From Cellulosilyticum sp. I15G10I2 (lineage in GTDB: Bacteria > Bacillota > Clostridia > Lachnospirales > Cellulosilyticaceae), in assembly GCF_900095725.1 (NCBI RefSeq), contig NZ_FMMP01000016.1, forward strand, positions 124,001-188,000: a DNA stretch of 64,000 nt, given 5' to 3'. How positions within the stretch are numbered: the first letter of the stretch is position 1; each line of letters starts with the position of its first letter. A model generated the notes under the pieces. That model did not search any database. It saw only the letters and a list, made by a program, of their open reading frames with translations, and was not told the origin of the DNA. The position numbers were made by a program, and so were the translations under genes. Positions 47,101-55,899 of the stretch are shown here, one piece after another.

Positions 47101-48556
47101 TCTGAGTCCATCTATTCATAACCTCATCTGCTAACGTAGATTTGTTAGCAATTGTAGCTCTTGTTCCGCCTATATTGACTGGATAATCGGCATCATAAGG
47201 ATGCCATGTAATAAAATCTGAGAATGGCCCTCCAGAAAATTGTCCACTAGTCGCTGAAACTGGAATTTTTGAACCTATTTCTTTAATCCAAATTCTTGAA
47301 TCATTCATCAGTTGCTTAGTGACTTGGTCCATGAGGCCGCTTTCGCCATTACTTGGCTCATTATAGGTATTCCAAAAGGCAATTCTATCATCATTTAAAT
47401 GAGCACTAACAATACCTTTTACATAGTCCTCCATTTTTTTCTTCATGATGCCATCAGCGTTATTGTACTGCGCTTTATAAGTATCACCTGGTCCTTCTAC
47501 CCATCTGCTGTTATGTGCGCCATATCTAGGGGCAATGGCAGGATCATAATCATAGTCTGGATAATCATCCCAGCAATCATCAAAGAATACTACTTGTACC
47601 TTAATACCATATTTATCTGCACGTTGCAGAAAATCTTCGAAGTTTGCAAGTAACTTTTCACTTTCATGTTCCCATAAAAGATTATGCAGATAAACTCTCA
47701 CAAGATTAAAACCATAGTCATGGGCATAAGAAAGTTCTCTGTCATTAATGACAGGATCATACTCTTTCCACTGCTGAATTTGATTAACAGCATTGGTAGG
47801 CACAAAAACAGCTCCTTTTACCCATGACCAGTCGTATTCTGGCTCTATAATTTCTCCAAGATCTGTTAAAGCAACATCACTATACGTAGCATCTGTAAGC
47901 CAAGTCCTCATGCCAACTGAACCACTCTTAAACATATCATCAGCTACACTCACTACATGATTGCCATCTACATAGACATCAATGCTGCTTCCCTTTGTAA
48001 TGACCTTTAATCTATACTTCGTACCTTCATTAACTGGATAAGGGATAGCTGCCAGCTCTGTCCAGTTATTATTAAATCTTCCTACCTGAACTCTGCCGTT
48101 TTTAGTTATTCCGGCATAATAACCTTTAAGCATATCTGCACCATTCTTAGGTTCAGTTACTCTAAAAATTAATCCTGCATTTCTATTGCTGTCCGTACCT
48201 CCCGCTATAGATACATCAGCTTCATATGCAAAATTAGCCACATTTACATCCTTTGCAACGATCTTATAGCCTGTCCCCCTATTGACACTGTAAGTACCAT
48301 CCGCTATATGCCAATTACCTTCATACTGAGTCCATTCATAAACTTGGCCAGTTGTCGTTTGCGCAATAGTCTCTAATTGCAAAACTTGCTCAGTTGTTGT
48401 CTGGCTCTCTTGATCTAGCTGTAAGATAGCAATCTGCTCATCTTCTATGACTTGCTCAGCATCTGCAGCATAGAGTACTTGTGCCAAACTATTCGTTACT
48501 ATCAAAGATGCTACAAGCGTCATAATAGATAACTTCCTTAGTCTTCGTTTAAACAT
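41153..48556 (-). CDS. Giant secreted multi-module glycoside hydrolase (TIM barrel + two GH43)
   Basis: A 2467-residue exported enzyme (signal about 1-31, ending LYAADA). In order: concanavalin-like binding module (70-232); clan-A TIM barrel (240-515; acid Glu400 in YNEPSN, candidate nucleophile Glu505 in LWELGIG); PA14 (550-690); Ig-like Big_2 (700-783); GH43 module 1 (786-1095; base Asp802); CBM6/35-like (1105-1229); Big_2 (1241-1332); concanavalin/DUF1349-like (1339-1531); Big_2 (1534-1609); second concanavalin-like module resembling the first (1617-1794); GH43 module 2 (1802-2105; Asp1814); two nearly identical Big_2 (2117-2301); Gly/Ser/Pro linker; copper-amine-oxidase-N-like domain (2340-2467). 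No SLH or sortase signal is seen. AGAGGAGG precedes the ATG. It likely strips arabinan- or arabinoxylan-type polymers at the cell surface. Module limits are approximate. Confidence 0.88.
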   Translation of the reverse strand: MFKRRLRKLSIMTLVASLIVTNSLAQVLYAADAEQVIEDEQIAILQLDQESQTTTEQVLQLETIAQTTTGQVYEWTQYEGNWHIADGTYSVNRGTGYKIVAKDVNVANFAYEADVSIAGGTDSNRNAGLIFRVTEPKNGADMLKGYYAGITKNGRVQVGRFNNNWTELAAIPYPVNEGTKYRLKVITKGSSIDVYVDGNHVVSVADDMFKSGSVGMRTWLTDATYSDVALTDLGEIIEPEYDWSWVKGAVFVPTNAVNQIQQWKEYDPVINDRELSYAHDYGFNLVRVYLHNLLWEHESEKLLANFEDFLQRADKYGIKVQVVFFDDCWDDYPDYDYDPAIAPRYGAHNSRWVEGPGDTYKAQYNNADGIMKKKMEDYVKGIVSAHLNDDRIAFWNTYNEPSNGESGLMDQVTKQLMNDSRIWIKEIGSKIPVSATSGQFSGGPFSDFITWHPYDADYPVNIGGTRATIANKSTLADEVMNRWTQTVPGIVENYYDKGIGFVLWELGIGRDNCRFPWGSDTNPLDYEPAEPFHGVVYPDGHPWSIDDIVAIRGNLDNLAVFNVQYFNDETFTDLKKTSITPRIDFDLGDERGTGSPDASVGMGEDHFSIRWMGTIKSKAAGEYTIYVESDNIARVWIGETQVIDKSTNIIEEANGKISLEAEKEYAIKVEYIHHTGDASMHLNWSGPSLDKTVLLPIYNSKSVTGVSVQKELVLNEGESQKLVANIEPADAFNQKVTWASDRPGIASVDDKGVVVGHVQGTATITVATVNGDYKDTCTVTVSASTQFRNPIVQVAGGAGAADPSVVFKDGYYYYCKSDNDAALVVAKAKRLQDIGSVPRVTVYTPPSGTMYSKGIWAPELQYIQGKWYIYFAADDGNNANHRMYVLESDTQDPQGSYTFKGKITDPTDRWAIDGVTLEKDDGSLYFVWSGWEGYTDGRQSLYIAPMSNPWTISGDRVRISTPDQPWEMNEYPYINEGPEILKKDGKIFIVYSASGSWSDTYCLGMLTYTDGDDIMDPNSWTKTGPVFTHVPGAYGAAHNCFTVSPDGTEDWLVYHAGKVSRGSWANRSIRAQKFTWHADGTPNFGTPVGYGELIDQPSGTPEIRRYKYEAEHAIPSGGAKVGTSSNASGEKVIGALDRPGIDSLLFNVYVEEAGDYTLTVMYANGSDGGESQHLVSVNGGQGQVIRYKRYGWGNFNPSSIDVTLNEGNNTMQLNPHIHFAEVDYIVLDQIKNDDIGTPVQIESISLDKQSITLGKGKTAEITATVKPISGTKKNVVFTSTNTEVAAISKASSNTVLGTTTLLVTAQDVGITTIRVISDADASKYAECVVTVVGDPAEPNLTGFEIDQFDSTALDSTWSVFQENKAKWSLTKNTGYMTISTSNTDIYQNNNSQDNVFLKTLDDNKDFEIVTKLSAPIRRNHEQAGLFVWQNADNLIKLAHVWDGRRVIETAYEIGQVYKKAGNFAAHPGGDTVTLKIRKIGNSYTTFYWNGYEWIQAADSVTANLENIKVGFFANSIVSNVSMDATFDYFAYKELQGGIKLDKNNLTLKVGETEKITNQGASQEVIWTSSSSKIAEVDHTGLVTGIAPGRVIIKAISQDGTYSDTALVTVTSSIPAPEMLYEEKFNGSAEGWVTYGGTWHVANGEYHVNNGAGYKALIADEVFTDYVLEADVKIKSGNEAGLIFRVLNPNEGADAFDGYYIGISAANKSATLGQMNNGVWNEIATKKLPINYGETYRIKVIINEGHIEVYINDNPLNVNAYPKFDILERTHFGTGQIGLRTFNAEASFDNVKVSSYKETVLEESYTNSVMPGIADPHVLYYDGVYYLYGTHTPDWPNMTRGIKVYTSTDLVNWKVKETDDGWALKNEDSWGTKQFWAPEVIEKDGIFYMYYAVEEHLAVATSDSPLGPFKQNVKNPIHDNIKEIDAHIFTDDDGKQYMYFVRFTDGNALWGAELNEDMMSIKQDTLTPVFAVSQDWEKSQKPPVARVNEGAFVVKHKGIYYMTYSGNHFESPDYGVGYATATSPLGPWTKYEYNPIMKSNSLVPGAGHHSLIYSPDGTELFMIYHAHNTVGTTEPRKLAIDRVQFVPQANGIDAMEVWGPTMTPQPMPSNDSTTPVNIPVNSLTITGQDGATQITTKGGTLQMSALVSPSHATNKAVEWSIANGSSYATISTEGLLTAKANGTVTVKAVSVSNPEASSTCSIDITGNEEEPTTVDVTALTVAGKDGVSSITTKGGTLQMVATVTPADATNKAVTWSIVNGSSYADLSTEGLLTARANGAVTVKAVSVSNPEVSDTCEIVITGNSSSGGGSSSGGGSTPTQQTTPIPAPVVPEAPRPSDTPTVNVRMSIASGTASQGGRDVALSVQPYIENGRTMAGVRDVANLLQIESQNVVWNAKDKSIEIKTNRIIIKLVIGQKYAIVDGQKIDLDVAPQIKDGRTVLPIAQIARLLGMQVKFDPITKEVVFKTEE
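41650..42205 (-). repeat. Tandem pair of nearly identical Big_2-coding repeats
   Basis: Two adjacent segments of about 265-290 bp encode Ig-like domains of the giant enzyme with the shared strings ITTKGGTLQM, TNKAV-WSI-NGSSYA and STEGLLTA-ANG-VTVKAVSVSNPE. They differ at few positions, suggesting a recent duplication. Confidence 0.85.
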
Positions 48557-48650
48557 ATCCCAATTACCTCCTCTACATTATCTTATTGTTATTTATTTAA
48601 TGTCGTATACCATATAGATATAGACAATAAATCTAATCCTACAAGATCAC

Positions 48651-50741
48651 TTACTCTACCTTAAACCTTTTATAAGTATGTTTAAGTTCATCAATGCTTT
48701 GATGCAATATATCTCCCATTTGTGTCATCTCTTCTGAATAACTAGCTTGTACTGAACACTGCGCACTCACTTCCTCTGTAATGCTAGTGGACTGTTCTAT
48801 GACTTGTGATATCTCTTCTATCTCATACATCACTTCATCTTTCTTAAATGCAACCTCACCGAGTAAAGCTGTAACACTCTGTATGGCCCTATTCAAATTT
48901 TCCATTTCATCAAGTATGTCATTAAATTTCTTTGTAGTTGCCCTAACGATAGGACCCTGCTCATCTGAAAAAACTTTGGCTTGTTCCATGTGTTTTAGTA
49001 CCAGCTTGTTTTTATGATATATACTTCCGATCATACCTTCAATTTGATCTATAGCTTGCTTGGTATGATTCGATAACTTTCTGATCTCATCAGCTATTAC
49101 CATAAATCCTTTTCCTGATTCTTTAGCTCTTGCAGCTTCTATAGCTGCATTAAGCGCCAGTAAGTTAGTCTGTTCATTAATTGATTTGATGATATGGAGA
49201 ATCATCCCAATATTGTTAACCTCTTCTCCTAGTGCTTCAACATCTTTACTTACTATTTGAGTAATTTTGTTAGCCCCTTCAGTATTATCAATGAGTATAC
49301 TCATTTCACTTTTAGCTTTTTCACTCATATGGATTGTGGTTTGCGAAACTTTTTTGATACTGCTCATTTTTTCACTCGTATCATTGATATCGCTGTGTAA
49401 GCAGTTCATTAGCTGCGAACAACTTTCTATTTTTTTACTTTGGCTGAGCGCACCGGTCACAATACTACTTACCGCAAGCTCAACATCTGCCGCAGATGTT
49501 GTTGTATTACATGCTATAGTTTTCAGCTGCATCATATTCTCCTCAACTGCATGTGTTACTTCTTTAGCATCTAAAATAACAGTTCTAAGTGCCTCAATCA
49601 TTGCAATTAATCCATCTCTTAGTACCGTAATCTCTCTATTATGAACCGGTATGTCTTTCGTCAATTTATCGCTCCATTCGAGATTGCCCTGTTGTACTTG
49701 TGCTATGTAAGTGGCCATGATTTTAATGGGTTTAGAAATTCTATTTGAGAAGAAGAGACTAATAATAACAATGGTAATAATAACTAGCACCATGATAAAT
49801 ATGAGTTGATTCCATACTAAATAAAGGTGCTTCATCAATACATGAATATGTCCATCCAGAATAACTTTCCATCCATTATCAAGCGTTGCAAATGTAATAA
49901 GTTTGTTATCGTAAACAGTTGTAGCACTCTGTTCACTTAAACTGTTGATGTAAATGATATACTTCTTAAACTGCTCCTCAAAATTTTTATTACCTACTAA
50001 ATCTTCATTATCTGATAAAATAATATTGCCTTGTTCATCTATCATAAGTATTGGAATTTCTGCATCTATAGTCGATACTTTTAATAACTCTGTATAGTAA
50101 GAGCTATTTATTGAAAAGATAACAACGATATTTTTCCCATCCTGATTTTGAAACTTTTCACCCACATAAATGCCTTTGGTATCTTGATTTAAGAGTTTAA
50201 ACCAGCATTGTTCATTTTTTCCTAAATCTTTGATTGTTTGATACATTTCAGAGCCTAGGAATTCTTGACTGATTAAATAATCGTCTAATGTACCAAGATT
50301 CTTATCCGTTCCTAGTGTAGAATCTTTTTTGTAGATAAGCTTATCCTCATATATTATAAATATCCCTTTTAAGTATTTACTGTTTACTATAGCCTCTACT
50401 GCCTTAGCACTTAAATTACCTTCTAATTCATCTAAGCGCTGAGCTGAAAGCTTATAATACTGATTGATATATTGTATCGTTTCATCACTGTATAAAAGCG
50501 TATTTGTATCTTGCTTAATGTCTTGTAATGTATAGTTAATGTTAGTTGCTAATTGTTCTATCATCTTTTGGGAGTAGATGCCAACAGACCTTTGTATGGA
50601 GCCTTCTATCTTTCCTTTTACAATAAGTCCTAATACAGCCGTGGGAATAATACTGAGTATGAGTAATAAAATAATTAATTGTGTTGACAACTTAATCTTA
50701 TTGTTAGATGTACTTTTTTTATAACTTTGGAAAATCTTCAT
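48651..50741 (-). CDS. Methyl-accepting chemotaxis protein
   Basis: A 696-residue chemoreceptor (starting at the ATG at 50741, well spaced from TAGGGG; TTG/ATG alternatives lie up to 9 nt earlier). It has an N-terminal helix (about 23-45), an extracellular Cache-like sensor (about 50-310), a second helix (about 315-335), HAMP and the signalling coiled coil with tip [20 protein letters not shown]. It is a close paralog of the receptor at 7.9-10 kb. It lies 38 nt after the second ytf-type permease and 94 nt before the giant enzyme gene, so a taxis response to the sugar handled by this locus is likely. Confidence 0.92.
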   Translation of the reverse strand: MKIFQSYKKSTSNNKIKLSTQLIILLLILSIIPTAVLGLIVKGKIEGSIQRSVGIYSQKMIEQLATNINYTLQDIKQDTNTLLYSDETIQYINQYYKLSAQRLDELEGNLSAKAVEAIVNSKYLKGIFIIYEDKLIYKKDSTLGTDKNLGTLDDYLISQEFLGSEMYQTIKDLGKNEQCWFKLLNQDTKGIYVGEKFQNQDGKNIVVIFSINSSYYTELLKVSTIDAEIPILMIDEQGNIILSDNEDLVGNKNFEEQFKKYIIYINSLSEQSATTVYDNKLITFATLDNGWKVILDGHIHVLMKHLYLVWNQLIFIMVLVIITIVIISLFFSNRISKPIKIMATYIAQVQQGNLEWSDKLTKDIPVHNREITVLRDGLIAMIEALRTVILDAKEVTHAVEENMMQLKTIACNTTTSAADVELAVSSIVTGALSQSKKIESCSQLMNCLHSDINDTSEKMSSIKKVSQTTIHMSEKAKSEMSILIDNTEGANKITQIVSKDVEALGEEVNNIGMILHIIKSINEQTNLLALNAAIEAARAKESGKGFMVIADEIRKLSNHTKQAIDQIEGMIGSIYHKNKLVLKHMEQAKVFSDEQGPIVRATTKKFNDILDEMENLNRAIQSVTALLGEVAFKKDEVMYEIEEISQVIEQSTSITEEVSAQCSVQASYSEEMTQMGDILHQSIDELKHTYKRFKVE

Positions 50742-50779
50742 TGACATCAACCCCTATTCATATAACTTTATAAGACGAT

Positions 50780-51787
50780 TTACTTTGATGTCGATGCTTT
50801 TGTCTGAGGTGTATTAAATCGCTTAACTTGATGCCCTCTACTTTCAATAATCCTTTGAAGCACTACAAACAGACATAATAATGCTGCCACAACTACTTTA
50901 GTCCACCATGAACTAAGGTTACCTTGGAAAATAATGATCGTTTGAATAATACCTTGAATAAGTACTCCAAACATCGAACCTATAACTGTTCCTACGCCTC
51001 CTGTAAGCAGGGTTCCGCCAATGACTGCTGAGGCTATCGCCTCCATTTCGAGTCCAATATTTTGAAGACCATATCCAGATAATGTATAAAAACTAAAAAC
51101 AATCCCTCCTAATGCTGCACAAAATCCGCTCAAAGCATAAACCCCTACTTTAATTGCTGCTACCGGAAGCCCCATAAGTCCTGCTGATTGTTCGTTACCG
51201 CCAATTGCATAAACACTTCTACCAAATTTAGTGTACTTAAGGACTACGGTTGTAATAATAATCATCACAAGTGCGATAATAACACTTATAGATATAGACA
51301 TCTTAGGTGCAAGCTTAACTTGATAATTCGCTATAAAAGAATAAGTTGGATTGGTAATACTTATAGACTCTGTACTGATGACATAACAGATTCCTCTATA
51401 AAGAAACTGCCCAGCAAGTGTTGCAATGAACGGTTGAACTTCATAATGATGAATCATATAACCCATTACAAACCCACCAAAGGTTCCTATCGTAAGGGAT
51501 AACAGCATAACTGCTGCAGGATGCCAGCCTTTTTGAAGCAAGTCTGCTGAGAACATGCATACAAAAGCTACCACTGATCCAACTGATATATCAATGCCGC
51601 CGCTTATGAGTACAAATGTCATGCCGACCGCAACAATAATCAGATAAGCATTATCGATTAAAAGGTTCAAAAAAACCTGGGGGTTTAAAAATCCCCTATA
51701 AGTTAACGATCCAGCTGCAAAAAGTGTGATGAATAATACGATTGTAACAAGCATTGAAAAATGCTTTTTTAGGATACTGCTTATCAT
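50780..51787 (-). CDS. yjfF: Sugar ABC transporter permease, YjfF type
   Basis: A 335-residue CUT2 permease with 8-10 helices. GGIDISVGSVVAFVCM and GGNEQSAGLMGLPV match RbsC/YjfF proteins. Two distinct permeases in one operon is the arrangement of the YtfQRT-YjfF galactofuranose importer. It overlaps the preceding permease by 4 nt (ATGA). Confidence 0.9.
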   Translation of the reverse strand: MISSILKKHFSMLVTIVLFITLFAAGSLTYRGFLNPQVFLNLLIDNAYLIIVAVGMTFVLISGGIDISVGSVVAFVCMFSADLLQKGWHPAAVMLLSLTIGTFGGFVMGYMIHHYEVQPFIATLAGQFLYRGICYVISTESISITNPTYSFIANYQVKLAPKMSISISVIIALVMIIITTVVLKYTKFGRSVYAIGGNEQSAGLMGLPVAAIKVGVYALSGFCAALGGIVFSFYTLSGYGLQNIGLEMEAIASAVIGGTLLTGGVGTVIGSMFGVLIQGIIQTIIIFQGNLSSWWTKVVVAALLCLFVVLQRIIESRGHQVKRFNTPQTKASTSK

Positions 51788-52839
51788 GATATCTGGGCTC
51801 CCTTCTTAAATAAGAGATCTTTTGACTTTTTAAGAGACATAAAACGTCCAAATGCTGCTGCTCTAAATTTATTAGATTGAAATAGACAAATAGCTATTAT
51901 AACAAGCGCCTTTACAAGAGATATTGTTTGCGGTGGCACCCCAAGCGCATATACAGTAGTTGTCAGACACTGTATAACAAGTGCTCCAATAACACTTGAA
52001 CCTATAGAAAATCTGCCTCCATTTAAGGAGTTGCCCCCAATAGCCACAGATAAAATCGCATCTAGCTCAATAAATAATCCTGCATTATTACAGTCTGCGC
52101 CTTTTATGTTTGAACTAATTAAAATGCCTGCCAGGGCAGCCATAACCCCTGAAATCACATAGGTTATTAATTTTAACTTATCAACTTCTATCCCCGCTAG
52201 ATGACTTGATCTATTATTGGTTCCTAAAGATTCAAGAAACAATCCGAATGATGTTCTTTTTACAAAAATCAAAATAACGCCTAGCATTATAAGTACAATA
52301 AACAAAGCAAATGGGAGTCCAAATAAATACCCTGCTCCAATAAAATAATACTCATTAACCATTGGTGCTGAATTTATGGTAACAATTTTACCTTTTGTAA
52401 TAAGCTGAGCAATACCTCTGCCTGCTGTCATTAAAATAAGTGTAGCTACTACAGGCTGAACTTTAATCTTAGCTACTAACAAACCATTCCAAATGCCACA
52501 TACCACGCCAGATGCAAGTGCCAGTAGAATAGCAAAAAGTAAAGTATTATTAAAACTGCCTATTCGTCCATCAATAATACTGCAGGCAATAGCTCCAGAA
52601 ATAGCAACTACTGAGCCTACGGATATGTCTATCCCCCCTGTTGCAATAACCATCGTCATCCCTATAGCAAGAAGTGCCAGCGGTGCTACATTTTTAAGTA
52701 TATCTATGATGCTTCCATAAAGATGCCCTTCTACTACTTGTATACTAAAGAAATTCTTTGTAAATACAGCATTAAAGAGGAGCAATACCACTAAGGCGAT
52801 AAGCGGCCAGAATAAACGTGATTTAACCAGTCTACCCAT
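51784..52839 (-). CDS. ytfT: Sugar ABC transporter permease, YtfT type
   Basis: A 351-residue CUT2 permease. GGIDISVGSVVAISGAIAC and SLGTNNRSSHLAGI show the RbsC-like family; VAIGGNSLNGGRFSI supports the YtfT branch. It starts 2 nt after the ATPase stop with GGAGG inside the ATPase 3' end, so the importer subunits are coupled. It forms the channel with the YjfF-type partner. Confidence 0.9.
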   Translation of the reverse strand: MGRLVKSRLFWPLIALVVLLLFNAVFTKNFFSIQVVEGHLYGSIIDILKNVAPLALLAIGMTMVIATGGIDISVGSVVAISGAIACSIIDGRIGSFNNTLLFAILLALASGVVCGIWNGLLVAKIKVQPVVATLILMTAGRGIAQLITKGKIVTINSAPMVNEYYFIGAGYLFGLPFALFIVLIMLGVILIFVKRTSFGLFLESLGTNNRSSHLAGIEVDKLKLITYVISGVMAALAGILISSNIKGADCNNAGLFIELDAILSVAIGGNSLNGGRFSIGSSVIGALVIQCLTTTVYALGVPPQTISLVKALVIIAICLFQSNKFRAAAFGRFMSLKKSKDLLFKKGAQIS

Positions 52840-52841
52840 AA

Positions 52842-54350
52842 TTATTTACCTCCTGCTATCATTTTCATTATTTCATGCTCTGTTATTTCGTCACCTTCAA
52901 GCTCACCAAGCTTTTGTTTTTCACTAAATACTGCCATTCGGGTACAGCATCTTAGCATTTCATCCATCTCCGATGAGATAAAGATAACTGCCATGCCTTC
53001 ATTCGCAAGTTTTACAACCAACTTTTGAATCTCTGCTTTTGTTCCTATATCAATCCCTCTTGTAGGTTCGTCTAATATAAGAAGCTCTGGATGAGTTGCC
53101 AGCCATCTTGCCAAAATTACTTTTTGCTGATTACCTCCACTTAGATTTTTGATAAGCTGTTCCCTATTTGGTGTTTTGATCTCCAGCAGTTTGATATATC
53201 TATCCGCAATTTCTTCTTGCTCTTTACGTTTAATAAACTTAAATAAACCACGCTGTGCCTGTAAAGCTACAATAATATTTTCTCTTATACTGAGATTTCC
53301 TAAAATAGCATCTGTTTTTCTGTCTTCGGGGCAATAAGCTATTCCTTTCTTAATCGCATCCAGAGGTTGCTTAAAACCGGCCCTTTCTCCATTTATATAC
53401 ATTGTTCCTTCAGATATTTTATCTGCACCAAATATTGCCCTTGCCGTCTCAGATCTTCCTGATCCAAGAAGTCCTGCAAGACCAAGCACTTCTGATTTTT
53501 TCACATTTAAGGTGACTGACTTAATATCACCATCAGATGTAACTTGTTCTGCTCTTAAAAATATTTCTTTATGTCCGTTTGTATCACTGTGTGTACTTTT
53601 TATAGTTTTTGACAAAGACTCATAATCTTTACCGATCATTTTACCAATAAGCTCTATCTTTGGAAGCTCTTTAGTCGTGTATTCTCCCACAAGTTCTCCA
53701 TTTCTTAAGATGGTAATCGTGTCAGAAACTGCATAAACCTGATCCAGAAAGTGTGTTACAAATATGATGCCCATACCTTCTCTTCTGAGCTGCTTCATTA
53801 CCTGAAATAATTTTTCACATTCAGCTGTGTCTAAACTTGAAGTGGGTTCATCTAGTATTAATGCTTTAGCTTCTACATCTAGCGCCCTTGCAATGGCCAC
53901 CATCTGCTGGATTGCTACAGAATACTGCCCTAAGTTTTGCGTCACATCGATATCAATATTAAGTTTTTTCAATAGTTTTTTAGTCCTGTTATGAATGGTA
54001 TGCCAGTCGATTATGCCATTCTTTTTAGGTTCTCTGCCTATGAATATATTTTCTGCTACAGATAAATTAGCACATAAATTCACTTCCTGATAAACAGTAC
54101 TTATCCCGAGCTCTTGTGCATGCTTTGGACTCTTTGTGCGAATTTCTTGGCCATTTAGTTCTATTTGTCCGCAGTCTAACTTTTCTACACCCGTAAGCAC
54201 CTTGATAAGCGTCGATTTGCCAGCTCCATTCTCCCCTAAAAGGGCATGTATTTCCCCTGCTCTTAAAGTAAAGTCTACATCCAAAAGTGCTCTCACACCC
54301 GGAAAATCCTTGCAGATGCCTCTCATAGTTAGCAATGGTTGTACCGTCAT
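52842..54350 (-). CDS. ytfR: Sugar ABC transporter ATPase with two ATPase domains, YtfR type
   Basis: A 502-residue CUT2 ATPase with two fused nucleotide-binding domains. The N-terminal one has Walker A GENGAGKST, a signature region at SVAIQQM, and Walker B LILDEPTSSLD. The second has GLLGSGRSE in place of a full Walker A, LSGGNQQKVILARWL and LILDEPTRGID, the usual pattern of RbsA/MglA/YtfR. AAGGAGG precedes the ATG. It powers the two downstream permeases. Confidence 0.94.
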   Translation of the reverse strand: MTVQPLLTMRGICKDFPGVRALLDVDFTLRAGEIHALLGENGAGKSTLIKVLTGVEKLDCGQIELNGQEIRTKSPKHAQELGISTVYQEVNLCANLSVAENIFIGREPKKNGIIDWHTIHNRTKKLLKKLNIDIDVTQNLGQYSVAIQQMVAIARALDVEAKALILDEPTSSLDTAECEKLFQVMKQLRREGMGIIFVTHFLDQVYAVSDTITILRNGELVGEYTTKELPKIELIGKMIGKDYESLSKTIKSTHSDTNGHKEIFLRAEQVTSDGDIKSVTLNVKKSEVLGLAGLLGSGRSETARAIFGADKISEGTMYINGERAGFKQPLDAIKKGIAYCPEDRKTDAILGNLSIRENIIVALQAQRGLFKFIKRKEQEEIADRYIKLLEIKTPNREQLIKNLSGGNQQKVILARWLATHPELLILDEPTRGIDIGTKAEIQKLVVKLANEGMAVIFISSEMDEMLRCCTRMAVFSEKQKLGELEGDEITEHEIMKMIAGGK

Positions 54351-54393
54351 TTAAAAGCCTCCTTTTTGCATTTAAGCTATCGTTATGTGAGAA

Positions 54394-54423
54394 TCCGCCT
54401 TAGTTCTTTTGTACTAAGGCGGA
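54394..54423. promoter_or_regulatory. Intercistronic hairpin between ytfQ and ytfR
   Basis: TCCGCCTTAGT (54394-54404) and ACTAAGGCGGA (54413-54423) are perfect 11-bp arms. On the coding (minus) strand no T-run follows, so it more likely protects the binding-protein mRNA end or attenuates than terminates. A second weaker hairpin (AGAATACTT/AAGTATTCT, 54454-54491) precedes it. Confidence 0.55.
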
Positions 54424-54556
54424 AAAAATATAATTAACCTTGAAGATTTATGTAGAATACTTGTTGTCTGGCAGGATTACTAAAGTATTCTTTTAGGCCG
54501 CCGTCTGGCGTGTAAGCACTATTTATGGGGGCCTTCAAAGTCAATTACTATCAAAA

Positions 54557-55591
54557 TTAATACTTACGATTTGGAAGATCCTCTTTCGCTGTTTCTTGAC
54601 GGAAAATACCTTCATCTGATTTAATCCATTTTTCTACTGTTTTACCATCTTTTAGATCTTGAGCTGCTTGGAAGAATTGTGGTCCAAGAAGTGGGTTACA
54701 CTCAACTGTTACGTTAGCTTCTCCTGCTGCCATAGCTTCAAAAATACCTTTAACCCCATCGATAGATACAACTTTAATATCTACACTTGGTTTAAGCCCT
54801 GCATCTTTAATAGCTTCTATCGCCCCAAGTGCCATATCATCATTATGTGCATATACCCCATTAATTTGTCCTGGATGAGCTTTTAAGAAAGCTTCCATAA
54901 CTTCTTTACCTTTTGCACGAGTGAAATCACCTGTCTGCGTTGCTAAAATTTTCATATCTGGATAATTACCAAGCTCATCTGTAAAACCTTTCATACGATC
55001 AGTAGCCGCTGATGCTCCCACTGTACCTTGTAGTTCCACAATATTGCCTTTGTTATTTAGAAGTGCTGCCATTTCTTTAGCAGCATTTTGACCTTCTAAT
55101 ATAAAATCAGAACCAATAAATGCAGCATATAAGTCTTCTGGTACATCTGCACGGCGGTCAACTAAAACAATAGGAATACCAGCATCTTTTGCTTCTTTAA
55201 ATACCGTTTCCCATCCTGTTTCAACAACTGGTGCAACACCTATTACATCAACCTGCTGCTGAATAAATGTTCTGATTGCTTTAATCTGATTTTCCTGTTT
55301 TTGCTGTGCATCCGAGAACTTCAGATCCACACCTAATTCCTCAGCAGTATTAAGAATTGACCATGTTTCTGCATCACGCCATCCGCTTTCTTGACCAATT
55401 TGCGCAAAGCCTACAACTAATTTTTCATTTTTAGGCTGCTCTGCTGGTTTAGCCTCTGCTTGTTGAGCGGGGGCAGCTTGTTCTGTACTTGCTGCTGGAG
55501 CTGTAGTCGTGGATGATGGTGCACATCCAACAATCATTGTTCCCATCAGTAATACTGAGGATAATACTGCAACTAATTTCTTAAATTTCAT
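54557..55591 (-). CDS. ytfQ: Sugar-binding lipoprotein, YtfQ type
   Basis: A 344-residue lipoprotein (lipobox MIVGCA, Cys near 23) with an Ala/Gln/Pro linker and a periplasmic-binding fold 1 domain. Residues VVGFAQIGQESGWRDAET, QQKQENQIKAIR, APVVETGWE, ELQGTVGASAA and SGDF-like TGDFTRAKGKEVME closely follow E. coli YtfQ (galactofuranose binding, also arabinose-type furanoses). It heads the importer operon. AGGAGGG precedes the ATG. In the surrounding context arabinofuranose or its oligomers are plausible alternatives to galactofuranose. Confidence 0.92.
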   Translation of the reverse strand: MKFKKLVAVLSSVLLMGTMIVGCAPSSTTTAPAASTEQAAPAQQAEAKPAEQPKNEKLVVGFAQIGQESGWRDAETWSILNTAEELGVDLKFSDAQQKQENQIKAIRTFIQQQVDVIGVAPVVETGWETVFKEAKDAGIPIVLVDRRADVPEDLYAAFIGSDFILEGQNAAKEMAALLNNKGNIVELQGTVGASAATDRMKGFTDELGNYPDMKILATQTGDFTRAKGKEVMEAFLKAHPGQINGVYAHNDDMALGAIEAIKDAGLKPSVDIKVVSIDGVKGIFEAMAAGEANVTVECNPLLGPQFFQAAQDLKDGKTVEKWIKSDEGIFRQETAKEDLPNRKY

Positions 55592-55899
55592 TCTATTCCC
55601 TCCTAATTTTTATTATTTTAATGAATTGCCGCTTACAATCACAGTATATCTGCCTCTCGTAATTGTGTATATTCAATACATTATGATATATTTTTTGTAT
55701 ATAGTGTCTTATTTATAGGAAAATCTTCCATTTTATCTTTTATTATGTGCTTATATATGATTATTTCTGTATAGCATTTGTACACCGATAATCATATTGT
55801 TAAAATGATGTTTTCTTATCATAAAAAAAAGTAATAAAGTCTTTTAAAAAGACCTTATTACTTTTAAATAAAGTTACCTATTTGATTAATAGTAAATTT
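55592..55899 (-). promoter_or_regulatory. Upstream region of ytfQ
   Basis: This 308-nt gap holds a terminator for the response regulator gene (55827-55865) and the leader of ytfQ. A -10-like TATACT (55648-55643) lies 17 bp from a poor -35 (TATACA, 55671-55666) within the partial palindrome TGTATATTCAATACA (55666-55680). A weak -35 suits activation by the YesN-type regulator next door, but this is inference. Confidence 0.35.
55827..55865 (-). terminator. Terminator of the three-component sensing operon
   Basis: On the minus strand AAAAGTAATAAGGTC (55865-55851) pairs with GACTTTATTACTTTT (55841-55827) with one G-U, then a run of T. It follows the response-regulator stop. Confidence 0.8.
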
